Positions 10,132 to 21,139 of a stretch of DNA of 64,000 bases are shown here, in pieces. How positions within the stretch are numbered: the first letter of the stretch is position 1; every line of letters begins with the position of its first letter. The notes below the pieces were generated by a model. The model worked only from the letters and a program-made list of their open reading frames with translations, was not told the DNA's origin and made no database searches. Source of the stretch: Oscarella lobularis (lineage: Eukaryota; Porifera; Homoscleromorpha; Homosclerophorida; Oscarellidae); the NCBI RefSeq assembly GCF_947507565.1, contig NC_089182.1, forward strand, positions 2,046,001 through 2,110,000, given 5' to 3'. The position numbers and the translations under genes were made by a program.

Positions 10132-11122
10132 CTAGAGAATGATGGCCCGGTGTTCACCGTGTTGCCATCATGCAGAGCCTCCCACCGCTTACCGTACGCG
10201 AGTGCATAACATAGTGTGATGTCAAAAAGTATTACATCACACTATGTTATGACAACATAAGTTATGTTGTCACATATTCACGTGGTCATTACAGCCGTTT
10301 TAGCTACTACAGCTCAGTCCTACCTACATACTGTAAATACTTGCAAGATTGCAATGTTTTCCTAATTAGGCGCTTTCCTGACGTACTGTATAGGGCTTGT
10401 GCACAGTGACGTCAGAGTCAACGTCACAGCTTTTTGCTTGGGCATGACGCGCGTTAGGCTTTCAGAAAATGTCCTCTATTTGCGCGATACTACCTTTCTT
10501 CCGCGTAACCACCATAAGATATATAGAAGCATGCTATAGGCGTCGTTCGGCGCCTATTCCGTGGTATTTCGCCGAAAACACGGAGAAATAGACTGTGACG
10601 TCGCCTGTGACGTCACGTGCACAAGCCCTATTTGATAATGTGCTCTGTAGTGTGCTCTGTGTGTATTGAGGAGGATGCATGTGTACGGGTCATATTTCCT
10701 GTTACCCGTACGTACGTACCCACCCACATACTGTACATGAGTGGATACTTTAGATTGTGACGTCAGAGCGTAACAATCAAAACCGTCGTTTCGGTTTCTC
10801 AGGGCATTTATAACACGGAAAATAGCACAGATCAATTGGAAATAAGGGTTTCTAAGTATTTTTTTCGTTTATGAAAGAAAAAACGCTTTATCCGCGCCGT
10901 AAATCGCCTTTTTCGGGTCACCGTTTTGCCCCATGTCGCGCATGCGCTGTACGAAAAAACGGGTTTTTAAGTTACGTCACAATACCGAGCGTGACGAACA
11001 GACATACATACAGACAGACAGACAGACACTTCCGGCCCTAAGATCTCCTAAGATCACGTTTGAGAGAGCCTCCCTCCGCCGTTATACGGGCTCCACCCGT
11101 ACAACTCTGGTGGTCGGCTCCA
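10132..11122 (+). mobile_element. Interspersed element, copy B, with nested MITE
   Basis: Directly abuts copy A in the same orientation with no spacer. Same start (CTAGAGAATG) and end (GGCTCCA), then the flank TAATAGAAG that also follows the empty site at 25047. It is longer than copy A only because a 240-bp element is inserted at 10391-10631. Confidence 0.75.
10391..10631. mobile_element. 240-bp MITE nested in copy B
   Basis: Perfect terminal inverted repeats of about 15 bp (ATAGGGCTTGTGCAC and its complement). Copy A at the equivalent site (CTGTATTTGAT) lacks the insert, giving an empty site and a 2-3 bp TA/TAT target duplication. It has no coding capacity. Confidence 0.8.
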
Positions 11123-11344
11123 TAATAGAAGATATCCCTGTTTCAACCAAGGAGAAGTCATTGAGCAGCTCCCTAAAGTAACTAAAATTTTAGGGTGTCC
11201 CAGCGGCCACTGTGCCTCTCCTGGCTGCTCCAAGCAGAGATAATAGCTCCAAGGATCGGTAACCGAGGCTAGGTGAGCCCTGGTGTGCCCCCTTCGCGGG
11301 GCCCTTCGCGGTGGGCTTTTTACCAGTTTTCGAGTCCCAATGGA
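11123..11344. other. Upstream segment shared by ARMC7 copies 2 and 3
   Basis: Almost identical to 25047-25269. Copy 1 of ARMC7 lacks it. It contains GC-rich inverted segments (CCCCCTTCGCGGGGCCC) and may be the ancestral ARMC7 upstream region or a repeat. I cannot assign a function. Confidence 0.6.
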
Positions 11345-11978
11345 ATGTCGAGGAAGCGAAAAGGCAGCCGTTTCGACGCGTCCGAACGCCTCCAGTACCT
11401 TCAGTCGCTCGTAACTGTGTACCCTATCAAGACACGGAGCAAATCGTCGCAAACCTAGCGAATTTCGCCTACGATCCATCAATCCGTGCTCTACAATCCG
11501 TGGATCCGTCCAACTTTCCCCATCTTCGCCGCTTGAACGTTCTCGGCCTCTTTCTCGACGCCCTAACCGAGCCGCACGATCGCCTAGTCGAATTCGGTCT
11601 CGGCGGCCTCTGCAACGCGAGCGTCGATCCCGAAAATCGCGATCGAATCGCCGAAAACGGCGGCATCGTTCGAATCGCACGCTACGGTCTCTCGAGCCCA
11701 AACGAGGAGACCGTCATATCGGCACTAGGAACTCTGATACAATTGGCCGTCGTGACGTCATCACGACCGCCGCCGTCGCCGTCAATCCGATCGCAGATTG
11801 AGTCCGATTCCGTCGTCGAATGTGTGACCAGGTTTTTTAGAATAATTCGATTTGCGAACGAAAATTCGCTCAGAGCATCCCTCGTTTCAGATACGCCGAC
11901 TCGGTTAATCCGCGGCTTCGCAATCTGGCGACGATATTTCTGACCGACGTCGTCGTTCGCGACCGGCAAATTCGATGA
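11345..11978 (+). pseudogene. ARMC7 copy 2, frameshifted
   Basis: Starts [20 protein letters not shown], then a rewritten stretch around 11417-11446 breaks the frame and leads to a stop within 40 codons. A 26-bp insertion lies near 11480. Downstream, the armadillo core, intron and C-terminus remain intact in another frame up to TGA at 11976. The 5' part shares its lesions with copy 3, while the 3' flank matches copy 1, so it looks like a recombinant of the two. Confidence 0.75.
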
Positions 11979-12161
11979 GTCTCACGTGCGTCCCAATTCG
12001 CTGCGATCACGTGCGATGCGTGGGGAAAGAAGTCGTCGGGTTGGTTGGATTAGGGACAGAAGGGGACTTGCAGTCAAATCGATTCGTGGGCGTGTCTAAA
12101 CGAGCACTAGAAATTCCGCACTACGCCTCTCAGTTGTCCTCTCCGAGCCGGAGGAATCGTC

Positions 12162-12933
12162 ATGCTTCATCTATCGCTCATTTTCGTTCTATTTGTCTTC
12201 CACTCGTCTCCATCTCACGCTGACGAGACGCTTGGTCAGATTTTTCTAGCCTACGCATTTTTTAATCTCTGCCTATAGGTCCTTTCGAAGTTTACTTGCC
12301 ACCAGTTGATCCTTGAGAACTACGGCGACGCTCACTTTGATCGAACCGTCAGAAGAGAACGGGGAAATTGGGTATTGCTCTCCCTCTTTTCTATAGCATT
12401 ACCTAATGACGTTCTTGCTTAGCCAAATTGACGTCTTAGCCGCGTCGTCTCTCTCTGGCATTGTAAATTTTGAGGGATACGAAGGAAACAGATCGTATTC
12501 TCCTGACTTGCCTGTCGAAGCGATCTACGTGGCAGCTCGTTTTGAATCTCGCCAATTTCTCCCAACTGAATTCACCCTGGGAACGGGGGTGAAGTCAGGC
12601 ATAACTTACCAATGTGCACTTTGCGTGTACAGCGCTGTCAACGACTCCAGTTTCACAATCAGCAATACGCAGACGATTGGTAAGATACGAAAATTAGAAC
12701 GAATGTCTTCGTAGACTTGCTTGCGTCGTGTAGCGACGTCAAGTGCGAATGAAGGAGACGGTCAAGGTAACTCTACTTGAGTCAAAAAGCTGTGGACTAA
12801 AGTATATTGAATAGTGTGCAGACACCTTCTTTTGGGCCTTGGCTCTGGCCTCGGTGGACTCGTCCTGGGTCTCGTTGTGACCGGCATCGTTCTTTACGTA
12901 GTGAAAGGAGATCGACTAAAAGATTCATGTTAA
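12162..12933 (+). pseudogene. Chimera: ADAMTS signal-peptide exon joined to receptor tail (copy 2)
   Basis: Same structure as 4927-5698: signal-peptide exon, hybrid intron, receptor exon with the same 10-bp deletion and early TGA, then the unreached juxtamembrane and membrane-helix exons. It differs from copy 1 by a few substitutions, so both derive from one fusion event followed by duplication. Confidence 0.75.
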
Positions 12934-13042
12934 TTCTCTTATCCACATTCCGGAATGCATGATCACGTCATGCGCGAGGCTATTTTCGAACAGCTAATCA
13001 AAACACCTAACCAGAAGGAACTCGCTAATATGAAGACTTCCA

Positions 13043-13646
13043 CGCGTCCGAATGCCTCCAGTACCTTCAATCGCTTGTAAACGAATAGAAAGACACGAAG
13101 GAGCAAGAATCGAAGGAGCAAATCGTCACAAACTTAGCGAACGTCGCCTACGATCCGTCCTTTCCCACCTTCGCCGCTTGAACCATGAATCCATGCTTGA
13201 ACGCGCTCTCGGCCTCTTTTTTTATGCAATAGAACAATTTGACCATTCTAATATGCTTTGGGGCCTCCCAACACAATTTACTTGACCTACCACAGAAGAT
13301 GATCTTGAAGCTGGGTCGATGAAACGAAAGCATACCAGTAACTGACAACTTCAAGTCAAGACGACTGGCGTTTTTCGCTGGCTTAATTAAAGATTGGCGG
13401 TTTTCCTAGAGAAAGGGAAGCATTAATTCGGTATCAAGAAGCGAAAGGCCAAGCGGACAAACTTTTCAAGGTCCAAGCCATACATGTACCCTGCCCTTCT
13501 CATATATTATCTCTGATGTCATTACCTTCGAATAATCTTACAGCGTATAACGATTCGATTGGGCTTCTTTTCACGCCTGGTACCGCCGACGCTTTGCAAT
13601 CTTGCGACGATATTTCTGGCCGATTCAATGAGTCTATTCATCGCTG
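13043..13646 (+). pseudogene. ARMC7 relic (copy 2)
   Basis: Duplicate of the relic at 5808-6412, with the same in-frame stop, the same inserted NXPE-like 5' fragment and the same exon 2 remnant. Confidence 0.7.
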
Positions 13647-13748
13647 AGCATTTTCCTTTGTTCAAGTACAAAAGACACAGTACACAAAGTGTGAGTCGGC
13701 AGCAAATGAGTAAACACAACACTGAACATACCAATGAATTCTACTCGA

Positions 13749-15722
13749 TCATTTAGTGCAATCACGTTTAGGGCGAAAAATGCTACATAACAGCTTGAGT
13801 TCTTCAAGAATAACGTCAGGCGGATAGTGTACACAGGGTTTGTGCGGACTGCCCAAGAACATTTCCCAAATGTCCAAAAATACGACGTTCGGTTTTCCTT
13901 CAAGAAACTTCCTAGCTAAATCATTATAGTAGCGCAGTTTGTAATCGTTTTGCGTAGTAGACCAAGCTCCTCTTGCATTTGCCGCAACGTAGACAAGCCT
14001 TGTTGTTGGCATCCGTTTGTAAAGACGGTCAAGAGCGTCAGATATGTCCTTCATTTTTAGTCTAAACATTTCGGTGGGGACGGAAATGAAGTGATGATTG
14101 GTATTGAATATAACGTTATCAAATTCTCTCAGCTTATCCGTTGAGCCAATGTCGTCAAGAATGTCCGACGTCCAATTTGTGGTTGAGAAATGCAGTGAAT
14201 GTATTGTACGAATAGGCAGACCGTGAAACGTGTACCAGACAGAAAAGTTAAGATTCGGAAATTCCTCTTGGAAGTGCATCAGTGGAGAAAGAGGTTCCCT
14301 TTTGTCTCTCAATATGTAACGAATTTCATCAACAACGATTCGCAGCGTCGAATCACCAATAAACAGTAGTTTACTGTTTTTGAGGCAGTTCTTGATCAAT
14401 GGAATAGAGTCACACTGTGCATTGCAGAGAGAGTTTGTGTAGACTTTTCCAAGCCAATAGCCTTGTGGACGAATGTAAGAGAAATTAGAGCACAAAGCAG
14501 AAGGCAGCGGAGTGGCAACATCTAGATGCAATAATAATAATATTGTGTAAGTCTTCAATTACATTAGTTAAAGTATTCACCTGATTTATGTATGACAATG
14601 CTCCTTTTTTCCAATTTTGTCATTTTCTCTCTAATTGTCTGATGAGCATTAGTTGAAGTGATTATTCCTTTGTTCCGAAGGTAATTTTCCGTTCCAGACA
14701 TCGCTTTGTTGTAATAGCACCATGATATTTGATCACATGAAGAGTCGTCTGGTTTTGCACAAGTTCCGTACCAGTAGTGACGCGGAACACTCACACCGCA
14801 CTCTTCTTTTGATTCAAGAAACGGTTTTGTTCCAAACCGACACTTACCAAACGGCTTTTTCATTTTAATAAAACTAGATCGTAATGGACCCATGGTCTTG
14901 TGAGCAAAGTGCAGTTCATCTGTTGTCGTATTCTCGTACACACAATCAAAAGCAAAGTTGACGGCGTCGTAATGTCGAACGAAATATCCAGCTCGGCTCG
15001 ACAAAAACATTGTGACTTGAATTTCCGTTTCACCCGCCCAGTTGGGATTGAATTCAATAAGGTAGGTACCATTGTCAAAATTGTAGACTTTGCCAAACTG
15101 AGTGGCAGAAGGCACTTTACATGTCATCTTGACGTAGATAAGCTCGCCGCCACCTGCTTTAATTTTATCGTTGCTTGATCTAACGGTCAGACGAATATAG
15201 ATGGGTGATCCCTGTTTAGGATTTGACGTTATAAGTTGCCAGTAGCTTTTGGAAGGATTCGTCTCGACAGCTGAAATATAATGTTGCACAAAGGACAATG
15301 ATTCAGTTTCTATTTAGGACTCACGCTCAACGTCACTTTGACACAGGTCTCGAAGTTCTTCTTGACCGACGTACCTAAATTCTGGCTCTAAAAGCACAAA
15401 GCGACTCGTTGGATTGCGGTAGTTTATGTATGTACTAGTAGAAAGACTAGCTATAACGTGTACGGGCCGGCGGGGCCCCGCCGCGCGTCGCCCATGCATG
15501 CAGTTCCCAAGAAAATGTACTCGCCCAACCACAGAAGAATGACCTTGAAGCTACAGCTACACTGGGTCGACGAAAAAACGAAAGCATACCAGTAACTGAC
15601 AACTTCGAGTCAGGACGACTGGCGTTCACTTGCAGCTTCATGATTGGCGGTTGATGTATTGTCATCGATTTATTATCGATGGCTGATGCTGAAAAGAGGA
15701 GTACAATTACTAGTAAAAGCAT
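13749..15722 (-). CDS. NXPE-family-like secreted protein, copy 2
   Basis: Exons 15722-15590, 15450-15325, 15270-14581 and 14521-13749 reproduce copy 1 with an intact frame (573 residues). The differences I see are few: TLRIVV instead of TLRIIV in the esterase block, and small changes in the first exon (MTIHQPPI for MAIHQPPPI, DSKLS for DLKLS). The signal peptide, cysteine pattern and GDS motif are kept. Both copies look equally able to be expressed. With so little divergence, dosage increase is more likely than new function. Confidence 0.8.
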
Positions 15723-15875
15723 TTGGGATAGGAAGACGACGAAGAGGCAGTTGCGTTTGTCTAAAGAAAGAAGCCTTTGGTATCGAGAGGCGAAAGGCCA
15801 CGGGCCAATGCCACGTACGCAGGCGGGAGTTCGACGCCATCAGATCCGTTCCAGAGCGCTAAATTTAGGCTCTGG

Positions 15876-16848
15876 GAGGCCCCTGCCTCTGGGCCCTGGC
15901 CCAGGGAGGGCCCAGGGGGGGTGATTCGCTACCGCGCGTTAGAGCCACGCCCAACTAAATAAACAGCGTTTCCTTCTAACGACGACTTCTTTTTGGCTTC
16001 TTAGCATTGAACATATGCATCTTATGTAGGTTGCTTTCATCCCCGAGATTTGGATCGTACTCGCAGTGTCATTTCCGAGATCCGAGTCGCGACATTTTAG
16101 GTGTCCGTAGCTCTTCTACACTTTTTTAGTTTCGCAAACTTTTAGGCTAAACGCATGCGCTAGTGACATAAATGCTTGGGCACAACTTGTGTCCGCTTGC
16201 TGCGATCTCTCCTGCTAAGATATTCCAATGCTAAGTTCCTGCAGACGATAGTAATGGCTGCTTGTAAGAGGACCTATCACGTCGTGCCTTGTTTCAATGT
16301 TATTCGTCTCTGCCCTACTAGAATTCGCTCTGGGATTGTAGAAAAAGACCTAACTGCATGATTTTTTGCTTGACTTCCGACTTCACTTCCGAGTAAAAAG
16401 AATTCTCTCTAAACTCTGCCTGCGTCTCTGTAGCCGAATCATAGTAGCCTGTCCATGTAATTTAGACCCTTAGCTCTCAAGATAAGAACGAAAATTAATG
16501 GTTCTGCACTGTACTGCAGCCTATGTTATTTGCGAAGCCGAAAGAAAGCCATGGAAGAGCGGACACAAGAATGAATCTGATAAAAGAAGGCTTCAACTCT
16601 AAAAAGAAGCTGGAATTCGTATATGAACAAGGGGAAAGCTTCGACCATTCGACCGTCAAACGCGCGGGCGTTCAAATCTCCTTAGCCTGAGACGCGTAGT
16701 GAATAAAAATGATGTAGCGCAACTTTGGTTTGTTGCGTATAAGCGATGGAAAGAAAAAAAAGATATGCTAGTAAAGGAAAGGACGAAGTTTCAGCCAACT
16801 TCGGACGACCTAACGCGCGGTAGCGAACGACCCCCCTGCTCTGGGCAG
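15876..16848. mobile_element. Possible non-autonomous element with imperfect inverted ends
   Basis: Around 15924-15945 the sequence ATTCGCTACCGCGCGTTAG is mirrored, as its complement, near 16808-16828, with similar G-runs outside each. This suggests an inverted-repeat-bounded element of about 0.9 kb. No target duplication was identified and no gene is visible inside. The outer GC-rich block (15880-15925) is itself palindromic. Confidence 0.4.
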
Positions 16849-16874
16849 CAGGACCAACTTTCACTGCGCATGTG
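16849..16874 (+). repeat. Left 26-bp inverted repeat around the RING/transposase-like gene
   Basis: Starts CAGGACCAACTTTC and ends GCGCATGTG. Its exact reverse complement is at 21063-21088. The pair brackets a 4.2-kb segment containing one complete gene. Confidence 0.85.
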
Positions 16875-17264
16875 TGAATAGTTTAGGCGGGATCCAATCA
16901 GCTGCGCGGAATGGCGCGCTATTAGCGACACATTTACAAAACGCTCTCGGATAAGATGACTCCTAGTCTGATAAGGTCGAAACCACTACAATTCCATGCT
17001 TAAAAGAAATATCTTTCATATGAGATCGACGAATTTTTGATAAGGGGGGGACGAATTTTTAGGAGACGCGCTCGAAGGGATCGCGAAAAAAAAAAATCGC
17101 GCTGATCGCGATGATAGCTGTCTTCGCGCTTCCCTCTCCCACTCAATGAAACAAAATTTGTCTCACCTTCTCGATTTGCCGCGAAAAATACGTACTAAAC
17201 CAGCCATTTCCCCGCGAAAAAGCATTCTTCGCCTGCTCTCCCCTCGAGAAGACTTCGCTCCACC

Positions 17265-20200
17265 ATGACTTCGCCTTTCCACTGCGCTCTAGACCCAGGC
17301 CCAATGACTCGCGCCGCTCAATCGACTCGCACCTCCTGTTTCGGCATCGTTTCGGTGTACTCGGGCAAGCTGGCACGCCAGAGAGGGTTTCGCAGCGACA
17401 CTTGCCTGTGCCTTCAGCACGCGAACGAGCGACTGTTCGAATACCAGCGATGCGCGATATCGGACGAATCGAATGCATGCTCAGGCGGCCTACGTCCGTG
17501 CCCAGAGAGGCTCTTACCGGTCCTGGAGGATCTCGCTGGCGACATCGTCAGCTATTTGTGCCGACGGCACGTTGAAGAAGTCGACTCGCGGCCGGACGTT
17601 TTCGAACATCGATCCTACCGACCGCCTCCAAAAAGAGCACCTAAAGCTGAGCCTGACACCACCTCTCAGGCTAACAAGGAACCAGACGACGGTAGTAACG
17701 ACACTGATTTGCCACTGATAAAGTTAGCAGTTTCCAATTATACCTTATCTAAGATGGACCGGAAAGAGAAGAGCTTGAATCCGAGCTGAAGGATACGAAA
17801 GACAGGCTAAGAGTGGCCAAAAATCGAATTCGAAGCCTAGAGAAGGAGAATGAAGAGCTGAGAGCGAAACTAGAGCAGAGAGAAGCGGATGGTGACTTCC
17901 ACTTAATTAACCTTATTGCTTAAAAATGCTTACTTCCGTGTTGCAGAAAATAAAATTGAAGACCTAGAAAAGAAAAATAAAGAGACTAGTGAAAAGCGAG
18001 ACGCAGCTGGTAACATGACCTTTATCCTGCCACCTTAACCTTCTTGCTAAAAATGCTTATTTTCGTGCTGCAGAAAATAAAATTCAGGAACTAGAAAAGA
18101 AAAATGAAGAGCTAGCATCCGAACTAGAGATGCGAGACGCAGCTGGTACCATTACACAAATCCTTAACTTTATTGCTAATGTGCTTTTTCAGAATCTTAT
18201 CCACAACTAGTTACAATTTTTCAGCAGGCACTCTGCACCTTTGCAGACGCCAGAAAGCTATACGACGTCCGTGAAATGCAGGAATTTTGTCGGCTTCATG
18301 CTCCGGGATTGTTCGACATAATAGAGAAGGCAATCACAGGAAATTACACTGGATCTGAAAAGAGAGAAGACTTACGAAAGCAAAGAGTAGTAGGAGAATT
18401 GCATCGGTTGGCATATTTTTGTAATCAGGTATCATTTCCATTCCTAAAGCTTTCACAACTTATGTAATAATATATTTCTAGAGAAACTCATCTCTTCTAA
18501 GTGACGTTGGTTTGCACCTTTCGTTGTCAGGGTGTTCAAACGCTGGTCTTGAATGCGGAAGGGTGCTGGGCTTTTGTGGGCACCCGGAAACGATACGTCG
18601 ATACAGAAAATCACTCAGCATGGATAACTCTTCCCTTGCTAGCAAACTTCTTCGGGACGCAGTGAATAACAGTCACCTAGCAACACTCATAATCGATGAT
18701 TACCACTCCATTCATACCATCCCACGCCCCACAACCGCAGAAACATCTTCAGCTGTTCACATGGCCACGTGCCTGACTGACGTCCACTCTACTGTCTGCA
18801 GCATTCCATTGCCTTCACAACCAATTCACTATTGGCCGAATGATGCCAGTCCTAGAGGCGCGGTAAATACAGGTACCTATGACAATCAAGGTTGTTGCCA
18901 GAAAACTAAACGTTATTGCTTTATGAAGGGCGAGTACTAGACTACTTCGAGCTTCACCTCCCGTCCATTTTTGGCAAAACGTGGCTGGAATTTCTACCAC
19001 CGTCCTATAAAGAAATTGATCTCTCGGACGTTGGTTTAAGTCTAGAAAATTTAAGGTACTGTACTAGAAAATTGTAAGTATAAAAACACCTTGCGTGATT
19101 GTGATCATTAGATGCTACGTCAATCCTGATCGACGTGAGCTAGATTCGCTCAAAAGCATCTGCGTCCTTGAAGAATTGGAGCATCAATTGCACTCCGCAG
19201 CCGACTACAAAGAAGTGATAAATGTAGTGCTAAAGCAGCACCCAATTCTAAAAGAATACCTAAAGAAATTTGCTCTGCCATCTTTGGGTGACTAGCCTAC
19301 ATTCTTCTCCCAAAAAAGGCTCATTGCATTAGTATGATCACAACTGGCTCTATTGTATTGACATCTAATCTTTTCCTTTAGAGTGAAGACGGTTCACCTT
19401 ATCATTCCCTTATTCCAATACTTGGCCCATTTCACATATATCTCAACGCTGCAGAGAATGTCATACGTTTATTTCATCCCGTTTTTGAAAGTAAGAAATT
19501 TCAGTTTATTCATATATTATTAATAGCTTTCTTTTTTCAGAGCTTTATAAATACCTATTTGGAGAAAAGAAAGTGCTTCCTCATAAGCCGAGTTTCCAGC
19601 GAGTCTTCACGCTATTGGCGGCCCTTATGGGAGGCTGGCTAATGATAAGAGAGGAAGTTTTGCACGTCTTCAAAATATGCAAGGACGTAGAATATGCTCT
19701 GCTGCGCTACCTTCTTGAAGAGTTGGTACCTTTGGTCTTCTTTTTCTACTCTACAATCATTCGAGGAAGCATATATGATCTCTGGAAGCCCTCTATGATA
19801 CGTCTTTCCTTGATGTTTATGCTTCAGAAACGTCACCACTATAACAAGTCAATGATTGCAATGACCAGCGACTTTCTACATTACGAAACTGTAATTCCGC
19901 AGTGGCTATCTTTCTTTTCATCAAACCTTGGCATCCTGACGGAGAAAAAAGTAGAGATCTTTCACTCCCTGCTAAGAAGGCAGTGTCCATCGTGGTCGTC
20001 TGGTGAGCAAATAAGTGAAATTGCAAAGGTTCTGTCTGCCAGAAAATTTAACTCGGATTTCATATCAAACTTTTTAAATCCTTCAAAAAAGCATCACTCC
20101 GGACAGAACGTTTCTCACCTTGCTGGAAAAACAGCCGAGTTTCTTGTCAAGGTGTTTGAGAATATTTACAGAAACAGCGGCGAATGCAATATGCAAGAAA

Positions 20201-20748
20201 AGAATAAAAAAAGGGTGAGTAAATATGTGTATCTCCTCTCTCTCTTCATTTGGATTTTATAGGTTTATACCATTCCAACGTTTGAATCCACTTTCGATGA
20301 ACGAGCACTCCCGTTGGGCTTCTCGAGTCCAGTACCACCATCGTTCGAGTACAAATGCGATCACGACGACTGCTTGGTGACGGATGACAAAGAAAGCGCT
20401 GTTCTGCTGAGCTGCGGACATTCCTTCCACATCAAATGCCTCCAAGACAATGAGTGCATGATCTGCAAGCCATTTCTGCTAAAAAGCATAACAAAAATGG
20501 CAAATCAGTTTAATAAGAGCTTATCAAAAGACGCCAACAAGGGGCTAAACGATGGTGATGCCGACGTCGAGGAGACGGCGGGCCAAGAAGAACAAGAAGA
20601 AGATGAAGAACGGATAGTAGACGAAGAAAGTGACTACTACATATCAAACGAATTTCTGGAACACCTATCCAATAAACTGAAAATTTTAGTTCCAGCTGGC
20701 GTAAGACCAACGTACATTAATAAGGCTCACAAGAAGAATCTCAACTAG
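17265..20748 (+). CDS. Coiled-coil, transposase-like protein with C-terminal RING-like finger
   Basis: Eleven exons: 17265-17691, 17754-17891, 17947-18009, 18074-18145, 18193-18428, 18482-18872, 18941-19055, 19112-about 19226 or 19287, 19382-19490, 19541-20214, 20263-20748. The start has a good context (CCACCATG). The N-terminus is Cys/His-rich (SDTCLCLQHANE), possibly zinc-binding. Exons 2-4 encode a coiled coil of repeated ENKI.ELEKKN units. The long body has motifs that recall DDE-type transposase-derived proteins: LIIDDYHSIHT, LGPFHIYLNAAENV and KVEIFHSLLRR. The end has CDHDDC, LLSCGHSFHIKC and NECMIC, a RING-like cross-brace, then an acidic stretch. The exon 8 donor is unclear: the GT at 19288 does not join exon 9 in frame, whereas the one after AAT at about 19226 does. 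I infer a transposon-encoded or domesticated protein; ubiquitin-ligase activity is only a possibility. I do not recognise a named orthologue. Confidence 0.6.
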
Positions 20749-21062
20749 TGAATACTACACTTATTATTATAACTATTATCATTTTATTGATCTTACTTAT
20801 TACAACAGAAACGCGTATTATAATCTCTTAAACTAGCTACCCTCCTTGCTAACTGTATGCTCCCTCCGTTTCAAAACACTTTAGTCACCCTAAGTAAGCT
20901 AGCGTCTGAGAAAAATTTTTAGAGACAAAACAAGCTAACTTCTGACCTTCTTCGACAGCAGATCAACTTTCCGCAATGCAAGAACGCGTTTCGAACATCA
21001 AATGATGCTGTCTCTGTGGAAAGAAAGCGAGAAAAAATACCGCGAAGCCACCTAGCGACTCG

Positions 21063-21088
21063 CACATGCGCAGTGAAAGTTGGTCCTG
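21063..21088 (-). repeat. Right 26-bp inverted repeat around the RING/transposase-like gene
   Basis: Exact reverse complement of 16849-16874. It is followed at once by the 52-bp repeat also found at 8644-8695. No matching target-site duplication was seen outside the pair. Confidence 0.85.
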
Positions 21089-21139
21089 GCCGTTCAGGGC
21101 AAGTAGCGCGCGCGGGGAGGGTCAGAGGCTACCTGTCCT

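Larger units (their letters stand above)
11345..15875. repeat. Segmental duplication, unit 2
   Basis: Second copy of the unit at 4121-8640, offset about 7,234 bp. It is nearly identical from the ARMC7 body to the end of the NXPE-like gene's upstream region. Uncollapsed haplotypes in the assembly are an alternative explanation and should be excluded. Confidence 0.88.

Noticed and set aside
11325-11345. tRNA B-box-like GTTTTCGAGTCC, possible tRNA-derived SINE
   Set aside because: No matching A box or acceptor stem at the expected distance; too weak.
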